DNA of 64,000 nt from Agrocybe praecox (taxonomy: Eukaryota > Basidiomycota > Agaricomycetes > Agaricales > Agrocybaceae). The notes under the pieces were generated by a model. The model saw only the letters and a program-made list of their open reading frames with translations. It was not told where the DNA came from and ran no database searches. The DNA is taken from assembly GCA_964017145.1 (NCBI GenBank), contig OZ024842.1, forward strand, positions 3,472,001 through 3,536,000. The letters are read 5' to 3'. A program made the position numbers and the translations under genes. Every line of letters begins with the position of its first letter. The stretch's first letter is position 1. Of the stretch, positions 12,386 to 26,544 are shown one piece after another.

Positions 12386-13912
12386 ATGTCCCAATTCACA
12401 CCATTAGAGGAACCCATCTCAAACCCAGTGAGTACTACTGTATCCAAGGTCAATCGTATCAGAGGCCCTGCACTCGGCATTCTTCACGGTAACAAACAGT
12501 TGCAGACATCAGTCATAAATTTCCCACCTGACTTTTTCTCTCTCCCCACACTTCTTTCAACAGACTACCATGCCAAACACCCAGGACAGGTACCTTCCCT
12601 TCCCATACGAGAGGCTTTAGCAACAGAGATTCAGGTAGCAGAGTCCAATATCGTGTTCAGGTGCCATCAGGAAACTTACAAAAAATCACTTGTCAGAAAA
12701 TACCTGGAAATGAACACTTCAAAGCCGGTAACGTCTATACCTGGTTCAAACGACGTGCCTCCCAGGCGCAGGCAGCTTCGCAAGCAGTAGCACCAGTGCC
12801 ATATGATAGCCGTAAGTGGACAAGTCCACTTTTGCAAAGCGTCGGAAAACCGACAAAGACATAAAAGACCTATCTGCCACATATATATTCTAAATAAAAC
12901 AGAAAAATACAGCATAACTCATGTCATTTTGTTCCCAGGTTTTCCCACTCTCACGGCTGAGGCCCTGAAGCATCTCGATGTTATGAGTCGGGGCCAGTTG
13001 AACCCAGACACGGAAATTATAATGTCCTGGTCGAGTTTACTCAAAGCCAGTCCAGGGGACATCGAGACCTGGCTGCACTACAAACGCCTGTCTCTCAACC
13101 AGGTCACTCATCCTCCCACGCCCGCAAGCACCGTAACTCCCGAGCCATCTGTGCCACCCACGCCCGTCTCTCCAATACATCCATTCCAGCAATATCGCGG
13201 ACATGATGCTCATCGATCTGCTACACCGGCGAGTGGGCTCAAGCAAGATCCAAAGTCTCCCGTTATCCCACCCATATCTGTCAACACCGGGACCCAGAAC
13301 AAGATATATGCGAGCCAGCGCCCTCATCATCATCAGCAGCAGCCTTCACCAGTGTCCCCTTCGTTCATGACAAGCGCATCGGAAAGGCGAAGTGTGCTTC
13401 CTCCACAACGCCACAATTCTTATTCTGCTCCAGGAAATCAGGGCAATCATAGCCCTCAACGTAGTTATACTTATGATGGTGTTAATACCCCCAATGGACC
13501 ACCACAATTTGCTTCCATGTCCCGACAAAACACGTCGCCGTACCATGATAATCGACAAAGTACACAATCTCAGCACTCTGCCTACGTTGGTCGCCAAAGT
13601 ACCGGGTCGACCTCTTCTGCTTCTGCCTCTGTTGCGCGCCAAAGCACCCCGATACCACACGCGCCGTCACCACCCTCCTCCCCCGGCCCACCACCAGGCA
13701 TGTCCCATGTCCGCTATGCGATCTACAAAGGGATAGAAAAAGTCCGAAACATGCCACCCTCTGCGCCAGGCTCGGAAAGGGTGCCCCAATCCCCCGCAGA
13801 GCTCAGCGCAATGTTCGAACCCTACGAAAAGAAGATCGCATTCATCTTGGAAGCGATCGAAAAGGAGAAGGAGAGAGAACGGCTCGAACGAGCAAAAGAT
13901 CGTATGGCATGA
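12386..13912 (+). CDS. Homeodomain transcription factor with two homeodomain-like segments
   Basis: Three exons join in frame (12386-12634, 12697-12811, 12939-13912), giving 445 residues. Residues about 55-108 read as a homeodomain: DYHAKHP, REALATEI and the recognition helix NVYTWFKRRASQAQ, with the invariant W-F and R-R. Residues about 123-176 look like a second, more divergent one: a helix TAEALKHLDVM, then DIETWLHYKRLSLNQ, where W-L and K-R replace W-F and R-R. The rest is low-complexity Pro/Ser/Gln/His sequence (several RQST repeats and HHHQQQ). The C-terminus (about residues 415-445) is a charged Glu/Lys/Arg helix likely to form a coiled coil. It is probably a nuclear DNA-binding regulator. 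It is not evidently a mating-type HD gene: there is no divergent HD1/HD2 partner beside it. Confidence 0.75.
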
Positions 13913-14829
13913 ACGAACTTCACCAAGACATCTTTCTTCCCTGTTATATCCAACCACCACTAATCAACAAAACAAAAAAACGAACGAACCAACACCACTA
14001 GTGTTTACTGTCAACCCATTGTCATCATAATCGTCTTGGTCTCTGTATTCAAAATTATTGTTGTATTTGTACTTCTATCATAGTGAGTCTTTACCTTCCC
14101 TTTCTCTTGCTCCTTGTCCTTGTATCCAACTATCTTTCATTCCCACCACTTCCAGGTTCGCAAAAACTGCTCGGCGCCACTATGTATTCTCTATCATATG
14201 CTATGTTTTATTTCTGCTTTCCCCCTCGCTGTCAATTATCGCTTTATATTCGCTTTCGTCTTCTCCGTCCGTAATACCACCACACCACTGCATTGCACTT
14301 TCCTCCACGGGTTCAATTTCGAATAACAACAATATCGCGCATTGCATCGTGTTGTTCCTCGATACCTGGGCAGGCGACTACTGTTCCTACATCTCGTCAC
14401 ACACGCGCACCAAATTCAATACATACACGCAAACAAATATCATAGCTATCCCGATATATCCATCTGACACCATACCTTTTTTTTCTTTCCTTTCAGATAA
14501 TCATTCTTGCAACACAGGCACGACAAGCACAAGCACAACGTTAATAGCACATGATAGAGAATGCAAAACATCTCTTGGTATAATAGAATTATCATAGGAG
14601 TACCATATAATCAAACCAAAAAAAGTACAGTTTACTCATGCATGTGCGATGAATGAACTCGTGTATGTATACAGTATTGCAAACCAAATAAGCAGAGGAT
14701 TGAGAAGTTGCGTAGCGATAAGTTCAATCTCTTTGAGGTATATCCATAAAATAAATCGAAAAAGGAGGGTCAAGGCCGGACGGAGTAGAGGTGCAAGTGG
14801 TCCTGGGTCGGGACGATATCTTGTTATTT
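13913..14829. other. Convergent 3' intergenic region
   Basis: It lies between the ends of the homeodomain gene (+) and SWR1 (-). The plus strand is C/T-rich over 14050-14300. Open frames here are low-complexity and unconvincing. It is probably 3' UTR sequence. Confidence 0.5.
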
Positions 14830-17800
14830 TCACAGGCGCCAGTCACGGAAATGATCATAATCGTCCTCGACGAGATTAACCATATACTCGGCAATGGAAT
14901 GTCCTTGTTCTTCATCTTCCTCCATGCCAGCTTCCCCGTCCATCCCGAGACCATGTTCTGGATCAGCAGCACGCGGGCGCGGCATAGTCATCCCAGCACC
15001 GTGTCCTGGCCCTGCAAGGTTTCTTCTACGCGTAGCAGCAGCAGCCGGGTCTTCGCCGAAATCATCATCGTCCGCCCCGACCAACGAGAACTCCTCTCGA
15101 GCAGCAACGGCCGCCGCGAGCCTATCCTCGTCATCCTCAAAGTCGCCCAGCGCCTTGGTAAGCGCGCTCTCATTCTCAGCTTTGAACAGCGAGCGCCAAT
15201 CAAATTCTCCCTTTTGGATGACCAGGTCGTCCAGTGACCTTTTCTGGTTGGCTTTCAACAACATGGCTTCCTCCACCGTGTGCTGTGATACGAAACGGTA
15301 TATGTGCACGTCGCGGATTTGTCCAATGCGATGTGCCCTATGAAGCAGATGGACGTATATCCATGATTAGTATGAATCAGAAAAAGATGGTTCAAAAATA
15401 ATTACCTGTCCTCGCACTGCCTATCCATCTGCGGATTGAAGTCGCTATCGTAGAAAATGACGGTATCAGCACCTGTCAAGCTATTGAGAAGCCGGGTGCA
15501 TATGGTCAATAAAAAAAGAATAAACAATCGGATCAGGATAGGTTGGTAACGTACTTGATCCCTACCCCACCGGAACGAGAGGAGGAAATGAAACAGAAGA
15601 TTCTAGGATCAGCATTGAATCGTTCCGTGATGTATTGGCGGTCTTCAATCTTGGTAGCCCCGTCGAGTCGCAGGTAAAGATAACCATGAAAATTGAGGAA
15701 TATCTCGAGGATGTCGAGAACGCGCGTCATTTGTGTGAAAATGAGAATACGGTGTCCTCCTGCCTTCTTCTCACGGAGCAGAGATGCTAGCTTTTGCATC
15801 TTGCCGCAATCATACTGCAACAGCCATGGATCAGGAAAAGCGATCTTCAGTCTGACGTTAACGGGGTGCAGCAGTTTATCGAAATCCAAGGGTTGACTTT
15901 GGATTGTTCTCGAGTATCCGGACAGGGCCAAATGAGGCAGATCCATCGCTACAACAGGAGGAGTAACAAAAGCAAAATGTCTGATTAAATCTGTACATTG
16001 ATCTGCTCTTTCGGCGTAGGATTTCACAAGTTTGTTAACTCGATCAACATTCTCCAAGTAGTCGTGACGGGTATCAAGGTAGGTGAAAGGAATGATAGGC
16101 TTGACGAGCTGCTGTACGACAGAGATTTGCCCAGAGCTGTATATTGGGATACGCGAACAACGTATCTTGTTGAGGTATGCGATGTGGGACCAACGAGCAA
16201 TTTTCTTAACTCGGTCAGTATATGCGGTGTATTTGCGAAATCCATTTTTGGTGCGAGTGTCGTAGGGTGGGGGCTTTCCAAGTTTAAGCGAACGATGAGG
16301 TAGAAAGTTCGTTGCATCAAGGTTCCGAGTCGCCACAGCGGTGAGAAGAGACACGTTTTGGTGGTTGATAAACTGCAAGCCAACAACGTCCAGATTAACC
16401 GTTTCGTTTTCTTCGTGCAGAAACCTCCTGCGGATGAGTAGATCCTTGATCTCAAAATCAGCCGCGGCTGATCGGGACATGGCAAACGAAGTAACAATAG
16501 GCCGGACTTCAAAAAGATCCGGATGGTTGCACACTTTTCGTAGCTGCATCAAAATGTTGGCAATCTTTTGATAAACGCCCGAGTCTAAGGCGTCCCGTGT
16601 CTGAGCTCGCGACATGAACTCGTCGTATAGAAAGCGTTGCCTTTTTGATAAGGGACACAGAGTAAGATGCTCGAATTTACTGGGAAGCTCTTTCTCAACA
16701 TCTCGTTTCAGCCGTCGCAGCAAATATGGTCGTAGAACGGTATGCAATTTCGAAACGCGTTGCAATGTGTCGTCGTCCAAGACATTACCCATTTCGATGG
16801 CCTTCTCCAAAGGATCTAAAGAACGATCAGGGACCTTGAAATTGTGTTGCATTGAACACACTTACTCGAAAACCAATCTCCAAATTCTTTAAGATTGGCA
16901 AAATGAGAACCGGACATCAAAAATTGAAGAAGGGCCCATAATTCTGTTAAATTATTTTGCAGAGGAGTTCCGGTCAACAGCAAACGTCGAAACGATCTGA
17001 ACATTAGGAGAATGTTCCAGCGCTGGGACTTGAAATTCTTGATCATATGAGCTTCGTCAAGAATCATATAATACCAAGCTTTCCGTTTGAAGATGTGGTC
17101 GTCCCGACTGGCAAGGTTGTAAGAGGTGATGCAGACATTAAAAGAATACTTGTCATTCCATCCTTGCCGAAGTTCTTTCCGACGTTTCGTGCTGCCATGA
17201 TAACTGAGAACCTTGAAACCAGGAAGGAACTTCTTGAACTCCATTTCCCAATTCAACAGTACACTAGTGGGAACGACCTATCGGAAAGAAAGGAGTTAGA
17301 TATCATGGAGAAATGATAGATATATATCGCACAATCAAATGAGGTCCCCATATCCCTCGGTCGCATGCGAGGTGAGCCAACAAGGATATAGTCTGGATTG
17401 TTTTCCTAAAGTTGCGATCAGATGGAAAACAAAGGATGATGCAACATTGATAACATACCCCAAACCCATCTCGTCGGCCAAAATACCATTAAGTCTATTA
17501 GTATGTAAACTAGCTAGCCATTCCAACCCAGATTGTTGATATGGACGCAGAGTTCCTCGAAGCAGTAGAGGCGGGGTGATCGGAGCTTCGAGATCCCACT
17601 TAACAGGCGCTACCGCAAAAGGTTTCAAGTACTCAGGAATTTCTGGCTCGTTGTCAACATGTAGAATATCCTCATCGTCATTCTCATTTGACCCTTCTGC
17701 TTGACCTTCATTTTCTACCGTTGGGTCTGATGATTCGCCGGGTTGTATATCGTGTTGTTGGCCATTAATTTCATTCAGATCATCCACCGAGCCAAATAGC

Positions 17801-20429
17801 AGTGATTGTTCTATTCCCTCGCCACTTGCGAAGGGGAGAGAAGGGGCGTCAATCATCTCAGAATCCACATCATGGTTGTTATCCAAGAGATCAGCACTGG
17901 ACCCTGTTAAATCTATCGGATTCCCTCCCAAAAGTTGGTTGGTTGAGATATCTGGGTCTTCATCATCTGAATCTGGAGCAGCACTACTACTTGTCGAGGA
18001 CATTGCCCTGGACGATGATGCTTGGCTTTCGGATGGCCCACGACGAGATAATAATTCACCCTCTTCTGCTTCTTCCTCTTGTTCTGCCGCTAAGGATGAT
18101 ATTAAAGAGCGTGTATCGTGCAATTCACTCTCATCTTCCTCGACGTCTTGATTCTCTTCGTCGTTATCTTCGTCGTCGTCGTCACTCTCGTCGTCCGCTT
18201 CCAAACCTCCAACGCTACCCGAGCGACTGCGAGATCCATACAAACCACCTTTACTGAGGTCACCTTGTTGGGTTTCCAAAAGTTGACCCGACTGGTCTAG
18301 AATGGCATCCAGATGAGCATGGCCTAGCCTCCGTTCTTCGGCTTCTTGTTCTTCACGCTGCTTGTTACGGATATGCTATTATACGATTAGAATGCAGGAT
18401 AAGTGTGAATATAATTAATAACCTACATGAACGGCTTTCTTCCACTCAGCAATCACTGCTTTCATAGTTGACTTTGCAAGATTTCGGAGCCGTCGTTCTT
18501 CCTGGTCCTTAGCCCTAATTCTCCGCGCTTCTTGGCCGTCGAAGTGGGCTTGAACTTTGGAAGCAACCTGGGCAGCAACTTGTTTCCCAAGCGGTTTCCT
18601 ATATCTCGCGCGACCTCTTGCAATTATTGCCTCAATGACAGCATCCCAGGTATCCTTGGAAGAACGTTGAGGGCTGACATAAGGTAGATCATTTGGCTTC
18701 GTTCCAAACAAAATTTCGGTCCCTGGGATAAATCTCCCTTCATTGTGGAACTGGCTGATTTGCTCGCGAATTACAGCTTCCTCCTTCGCTTCCTGTTCAA
18801 GATGCTCTAACTCGACATCCATATCTTCAGGAGCTATGTAAGAGTCCAGGAACTTATTTAACGAGGACCCGTGTTTAGGTTCCGGAGGCCTTTGAAGAGG
18901 ATTTGAAATAGTTGGCGGAGGTCTTCGGACAATGAGCTTGATTTTCTTCACCATGAATTTTACAGGAGATGGCGTCACCGGTATATTAGAAGGCAAAAGA
19001 ACTGAGCGTGGTGCCTTGTCATCTGTAGGTGGGCGAATCTATTGACGGGCACATACATCATCAGAACATATACAAGAATAACGCGAAACAAATACACAAA
19101 TACACATACCCAAATTTTGGGAATCTTATGAGGCGGGGTAACGACTGTGGGGGTTTCGACATTCTGTTCTCTTCGCCTCTTAAGGCGACCAGCGACAGAT
19201 ATTGAGTCAATAGGCGGGGGCTCCGGAGGGCAAGGTGCATGTCCATTCACTGCATTCAATGAGGCTCCCAAAATGGACTTTTCCGTTGATTCTTCGGGAT
19301 TGTCAGCTGAAGGTGTTATTTGAGGTCGTTCGGGACTATGACGTCGAGTCCTTTTGCGAGGAAACTCTGGCGCCTCTAACGGCGGTGGTGTTGATGCCCT
19401 AATTTTGCGTATGAATGATGATGCTCTCCTAGTCCTCGGCACATCTACTGGGTCCAGGACGAGAGTTGTCGGTTCTGGTGTCGATAGTGGTGCTTCTAAC
19501 TCCTTCGTTTGAGTAGCCTTTCGTTTGGATCTTCGCCGGAGAATTATCGTGGATGACGAATCTTCATCATAAGTAACACTGGGAACGGGAGCAGATGCGC
19601 TTTCCAACACCCCAGGTACCATATCGACAACAGTCGAGACATCATTAGCTCTATGAATGATTTCCCGCTGCTTTTCTTTGCCCTTTCCTTTCTGACTATT
19701 GTGAACGACCTGTAAGGTTTGCAGTATTTCGTCCTTGCCTGAGATTGATTTGGATTTGGGAGTCCTTTTCTTGGAGGCCAATGGCTGAGCTGATATCGAA
19801 GAAGTTGCCAAATTGTGACGTTGTTCGTTCCGTCTTCCTCGAGTTTGTCGTGACGGACCTGCAACTGGACCAGCATGGTCGATGAGATCATACTTGGCTT
19901 TGTACTAGAAACAGTAAATTTAGTATAATAATATACCGCGGATAAAGTAATAATACCTCTTGAAAGACAGCCGTATTATCAGCTTTAGCTTCCTGTATTT
20001 CTTTCAGCGGTTTGGTCAAGAAATAGTCTCATTGGCGCTTACTGGTGGGTCGAACGAGAGCATCATAGTAAAGTTCTCCATGTGAAACATTTCTCGTACC
20101 TGTTACAGACAAAAATGCATGAGATTCTGTGATTAGGAACGACCAAAAAGTGGACGTACCAGGTCATCATGCCGCTCAACTATACCCCCCACTTCAGCCT
20201 GCTTTTGCGCCAGAAGTCTCTCTCGTTTGGCCTCATCAGTTTCCGAAGAGGAGACCACAGCATTGCTCTGTTTTATAGTCCTAAATCCCAACATATCTTT
20301 CCCCGCAACGCCCACGTCGTCATTGAGGCCCGTCCTGCTATGTCCATGCTTGCCGCTCCTAGTGGACGTCCTGCTCCCACTCGATTCAGCCACAGCCACG
20401 TCGATTTGGTTCCCAGACATACAGGGCAT
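14830..20429 (-). CDS. SWR1: SWR1 chromatin-remodelling ATPase (Snf2 family)
   Basis: The catalytic subunit of the SWR1 complex, which exchanges H2A for H2A.Z in nucleosomes. The N-terminal region is Ser/Thr/Lys-rich. An HSA region (bases about 18420-18700, ending [10 protein letters not shown]) binds actin and Arp4. A long acidic spacer follows (bases about 17640-18270, with [20 protein letters not shown]). The ATPase core shows [15 protein letters not shown], then DEMGLG joined across an intron to KTIQTI (Walker A), DEAH, and LTGTPLQNN. The second lobe contains [16 protein letters not shown], the long Swr1-type insertion, and [13 protein letters not shown]. The C-terminus has a [18 protein letters not shown] segment and an acidic tail. 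The protein is about 1,500 residues in more than ten exons. I chose the first ATG in the most upstream exon (MPCMSGNQ); a further 5' exon is possible. A 50-nt intron near 20000-20050 restores the frame between FDPP and [10 protein letters not shown]. Confidence 0.92.
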
Positions 20430-21126
20430 ACGCAATCGTTTGCCTCCGACTAAAGTGTTAGACGGTCACTGTACATGCCTCGCTAAAGAGGTACAAATTC
20501 TGTGCGGTAGTCACACGGTTGCGGAAATTGATGACCAACACCTCAATCTTCCGATATTCTTGATGGTTTGTGATAATTCTTGGATGGAACGATAGCCCGT
20601 AGATCGTAGAGACCAGTTTAACGAGTATCGTGTTCGAAGTACAGTGAGTGCGACCGGTGTTTGCTGAGAATGTTGTTTCGGCAGCCGCATTATTTTTTGG
20701 TTGTCTGATACGTTTTATTTGGTCATGACAAACATCATTACAAGTATTTACGGTCAATCTTGGATCAATCTACGGCTCTTTCAAATACGCAAGTGTGAAG
20801 CGAACATTGAACACAAATACTTAGCTACCGAGGTTCGAAAGAAATGGTCATGAAAATCTTGCATTCGTTGGTATCATTTACATACATACAGATAAAAGAA
20901 AGGTGCCAAGGTACTACAAGCACGACATGCCAGTATCCAAATGGTATCCGGAAACAACAATCCAGGGGAATATTGGCACAACAATGAGGGCTTACAAAAC
21001 ATGTATACAAACAAAGAAGAAAAGGGCGAAAGCATTATAGGTATAATGTGGTGGGTTGTGCCCCGCTATGCAACCTATTAGATGCTCGAGTAATTACCCT
21101 AACAGAATCTAGAGGTATCACTAATC
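20430..21126. other. Intergenic, SWR1 promoter side
   Basis: It lies between the SWR1 start and the kinase gene end, both on the minus strand. No credible gene or RNA is seen. The 5' leader of SWR1 may extend into it. Confidence 0.5.
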
Positions 21127-22570
<1,444 letters not shown>

Positions 22571-23101
22571 TAACTCGAATAAGTTGAAGACTGGTCGGTG
22601 GATAGGAGGGTAGACGATATGGTGAAGGAAAGGATTTCTGGGCAGGCTTTCAATTGTAATTCATTGTTCGGTTAGCCGATTATGATGAGCATACGAATAG
22701 AAACTCAATCATTCACGTGACTGAGTACAAAGCAAGTCTTTCCTAGTACAAAGCAATGCTGTCCATGGAACAAAGACTGAGCTAAGGGTACATTTATTTA
22801 GTATCTCTGTGCCTAAAGGCCTGATCTTCATAGCAACTGTACTCCCCAAGAAACCCGCCTCAGGCGCTAGCGTCATGCCCTGCTCGATTACTACTTAGCA
22901 AGCCAACCATATTACTATGTCCAGTGCTGCTGCCACATATTACCGACCACCTCCGCGAAGATAGTACTCGATGCACGCCATGCCGGAAAACAGTTTGCAA
23001 GGCGATGGTTTCTTGACGGTATCCAAATTAAATTTTGATGACCACCCAGAATATTTGTTTCGAGACGAACTTTAGGGCCTTATGGAGGCTACCAACACAT
23101 T
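22571..23101. other. Intergenic, kinase promoter
   Basis: It lies between the kinase start and the SET gene end (both -). No gene is seen. It probably holds the kinase promoter. Confidence 0.5.
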
Positions 23102-25115
23102 TCAAGTAGTACTCTCCTATGTTTCACTTTCACGTCAGTAGGACAGACAGCCAACAAAAAGTGGAATACGTACTGTCAGTAAGCGAGAACGACAGAGGAT
23201 CGCCTTGATGCTATCCGCCAGAGAGTCCCAAGCTACTGCACAACTATCTAAGATCGACCTCTCACTCATCAAGAATGATAGAGCAAGCTGTGTGCAAACA
23301 TTTTCACTTGGGGTGTCCTAGTGGGAGCCGCGTCATGGTGAGTACATGAGACATATGACAGACGAAAACATATACGAACCTCTATAACATTCCAAAGGTC
23401 AATGTCTTCGCTGCCATCTTTCCCGCTGCGGTGTTTCCGGTCTTTGCAGAGATCTACAACCACGCCAGCAATGCTTGACAAAATGCGCAAGCGCCTGATA
23501 TCAGTTTCATCCGCTGAGAAAGAATCCTCATTTTCATCATCCTCGTCCACAGATTCGAGCCGAATCTGCAATTCTAAAACGGAGAATAATTCCAGTCGAA
23601 AGCCTGCTCCCGGGGGTACTGGATAACGCCGAACGGATAAGACGAAGAGTAATATCCAGAGATCTTGAGAAAGGGAGCCTTCCCCGTTTATAGAGAAATT
23701 ATTCTTATCACCAAAATCTTCGCAAAAGACAAGGTTTGATTCGGAGAATAAAGGATCCAAGTTTGCATCCTGCAGGAGTGTAGAAATTTCACCAAATTGG
23801 TGAATGGTGTTTCCGTTATTGATTTTCATGAAGTCTTCGGGAAGAACCAGGTGCAGTACTTCTTCCGTGTTCCAATACAGACGATCGTTGTCATTGACGT
23901 CTAGGATAAACCCATATTGGTTCAATAGTTGAGCGTTGGTTAATCCTTCTCCGTAGGTATTGAAAATTTCCGAAAAGGGTGGTATTGCCAGATTGGAGAC
24001 CATCTCGAAGAATAAGTCATGATCGTCGTCATACCCAATAGGCGTTCGAAGTGGTGGATTACCGCCGCCAACAAGACTGATAGACTCCTCCTTGTCATGG
24101 ACGCATTCGTGCAATGCCCCGCATTCAGGGCAAACATTGTAATCAGACTAAAACTGATGGGTAAAAATTGAGAGCTATTTATATTTGGAAAATTTACCTC
24201 TAAGTGGACGTAATGTTCGGTGATGTGGTTGAAGCTGATATCATGTCAGATCGTCAATCGAAATGTCTGACGATAATCATCTGGCAATAGTAACTTACGC
24301 ATCAGCGATTGGGACCATTGCCAAACCATGATATGCGTCGACAAGAAACGCTCTTGACGACACCATTGAAAACGTATAGTAAAACATTCTCAACTCTGGG
24401 AAAGGAGAGGATTCTGCGCATTGCCAGACATCCGAGTGACGCAAAAGCAGTGGTTCAGCCACATCACGATAGTAGCGCTTGATTTCTTCCTGCATTTTTC
24501 AATACGAAACTGAAGAGATAGTTGTGACAAGCGAATCATACCAATATAGTTATCCCATTTTCTGAAGGTGCGTACAACAATTTCCCGGCCTCTGTTCCTC
24601 GTAACCACGAAAGCGCCTCGGAGCTATCCAAGGATCCACATATGTTCAATTCCCAAAACATAGGCAGGTTCACAATTTTTAGGGGCAACGATTGAATATA
24701 GCCACACCACTTTGACCTTTCTCCTCTCAATCTGCCGATAGATATTTCGTTGAACAAGTAGAGATGAAAAAAGATTCAGTATGCACGTACATTTCTCCTA
24801 GTAAAGCCAGTGACAATGACAGCTGAGCCCCGAGTCCGTACGGTATAGCGGGTATAAAACTTGCCAAAGAACACGTTCTGATGGAAAGCACCGAGTCTTT
24901 GGGTATTTTGACCACTTTCGACATCAAATGTTCAGTATCAATTATCCCTTCTAACCAGATTTCCACGCACAGGTCGTTTTGTCGGGTATGAAGGTGTCTT
25001 TGGAGTATACAGAGATCTCAGAGGATTCGTTGGATTCAATGCTTATTCGTGTATCCAGAGTGACAGAGTTGGCTGCGCACCATTCGAGTAGGACATTCAC
25101 TTGATCAGACATCAT
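23102..25115 (-). CDS. SET-domain lysine methyltransferase (SETD6/RKM-like)
   Basis: A SET protein of the Rubisco-LSMT/SETD6/ribosomal-RKM type, which methylates lysines on non-histone or ribosomal proteins. The start MMSDQVNVLLEWCAANSV is typical. A 54-nt intron then gives LVKIPKDSVLSIRTC, the first SET strand. The core motif MVPIADAFNHITEH (crossing the intron near base 24240-24297) carries the Asn-His pair that binds S-adenosylmethionine. NTYGEGLTNAQLLNQYGF is the conserved Y-G...N-x-x-L-L-x-x-Y-G-F region. The C-terminal helical part is the Rubisco-binding-like domain. CPECGALHECVHD just after NH is a local Cys/His cluster. The last exon appears to encode only ESTT before the stop; that end is less certain. 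There are about eight exons. Confidence 0.82.
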
Positions 25116-25444
25116 TGGTATGCCTCCCGAAAACCATAGACAACTAGTGTGCTTGAGGGCAATTTAAACCAGTTTCACAAATAATTGGAAGGAAAGTGAT
25201 CCTTATCAATGTTGCTGGATCACAGGAATTTGATTTGCCCGGCGTCAGGCTGATAGTACTAGTGTTGCCAGAAAACTAGATTGATGTCCAAATGTTCAAG
25301 ACTGATTAAATAATGCTCAACCCATTGCTTGGCACAGTTCCCAATAGACCCCAAACCAAACAAGTTCCCGCCCCGGAGAACCGACACGCCCCAATTCAAC
25401 GGAATTTAGACTCTTTCGGCTGCAAACAGCGGACTCGACAACAA
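25116..25444. promoter_or_regulatory. Short divergent promoter, SET / COX14-like
   Basis: Only 329 bp separate the start codons of the SET gene (-) and the COX14-like gene (+), so it must contain both promoters. I see no clear TATA box for either. Confidence 0.5.
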
Positions 25445-25887
25445 ATGCCACGACTTCCTCTGACTGATATCCTACACAGAGGAGTGGTATACTCGTTAGT
25501 TGGACTATCAGTATACGGGGTCGTTATGTCTGTCCTTATTCACCGGGATACCCTTGAGCGAGGCAGAGGTGGGTGAACCCAGTCTCTTGCCCAGGATCTA
25601 TTCTCAACATCGGAAAGAGCAGAAGTGCGTCGTCCCAAATACGCCTCTGTGCATTGAATTTTACTCTGTTCCAGATTGTGAAAGAAAGAGAAGCTCTCGG
25701 GTTGCCAACAACAATGCCCAAGAAAGAGGTATGTGGAAAAAAATCCTTCTGCCGTCGCTCATGCGTATTCGATTTCTGACCTAATCTCAATACCCCACCT
25801 CGGAATATTGATTAGCTCTCAGAAGAAGCTGAAGAGACGCTCGCACAGCAAGCACAGGCCATATTCCGAAAACACCACACCCCTTGA
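25445..25887 (+). CDS. Short mitochondrial membrane protein, COX14-like
   Basis: A small three-exon gene, about 80 residues. Exon 1 starts MPRLPLTDILHRG and contains one membrane helix (VVYSLVGLSVYGVVMSVLI) followed by HRDTLERGR. The D-x-L-H-R motif before a single helix resembles fungal COX14, an inner-membrane factor coupling Cox1 synthesis to cytochrome c oxidase assembly. Exon 2 gives EALGLPTTMPKKE and exon 3 LSEEAEETLAQQAQAIFR then KHHTP and stop. Exon 1 ends with one spare base, so the second exon must start at an AG within GTGAAAGAAAGAG near 25680-25692 rather than at the more obvious CCAG at 25671-25674; this junction is uncertain. The gene is shorter than most callers accept and could be missed. 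The family name is a moderate-confidence inference. Confidence 0.6.
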
Positions 25888-26544
25888 TCATCTGGCCTAC
25901 AACGGAATGCGTGTTGGACGCGTAGTCAACGGAGATTGTGATCTTTGGGACATAGAGTTGGGGACAATTATGTCCACCAATATCTGCCTCGGGTACATCT
26001 ACACTAGTTATTCGTGTTCTTTCTGCCATCGAAGTATCAAAATGCATTCGCGCTGTGCTCGTCATCATTAGCTAGTTCAGTGTAGCAACTCGTCGTTGAA
26101 GACGCCGGTATCCTCTCCTGAAGCCACGATTTGATGGAAAAGATGTATGCGTTTTCAAATTTTTAATCTTATGAGGGAGCCATCATTTGAAAGGACCTTT
26201 ATAGGTGTGTATGTGGCACCAGAGGGGAAATATTAGTGACGAATGCGATGCTGTGCGCTTTCAGTTGTCAGACAGTGAATGATTCGAATGGAACCATTAT
26301 TCAATATTAAATTATACAGAAAAACAAGAGGGGGTTGTTAGAGGGAGAAATACATATGAACTATTGCTACTACTAAGGCTACAGTGGAGAAAGGAGGTGT
26401 ACTACTGTTACTGAGGTCCATAAATTGACGCAAGAGAGGGGAAAGTAACATATACGAGAAATGCTATATATCTAAATATATTGTGTAGTGTATGGTTTTC
26501 ATAAATTAAAGAGAGAAGGGCTGGATTTTCGGGGATGAAAGAAA
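25888..26544. other. Convergent 3' intergenic region
   Basis: AT-rich sequence between the COX14-like (+) and acetyltransferase (-) gene ends. No gene is seen. Confidence 0.5.

Noticed and set aside
12386..13912. Mating-type (HD) locus
   Set aside because: The homeodomain gene lacks a divergent HD partner, and neither a mitochondrial intermediate peptidase gene nor pheromone/receptor genes are nearby.
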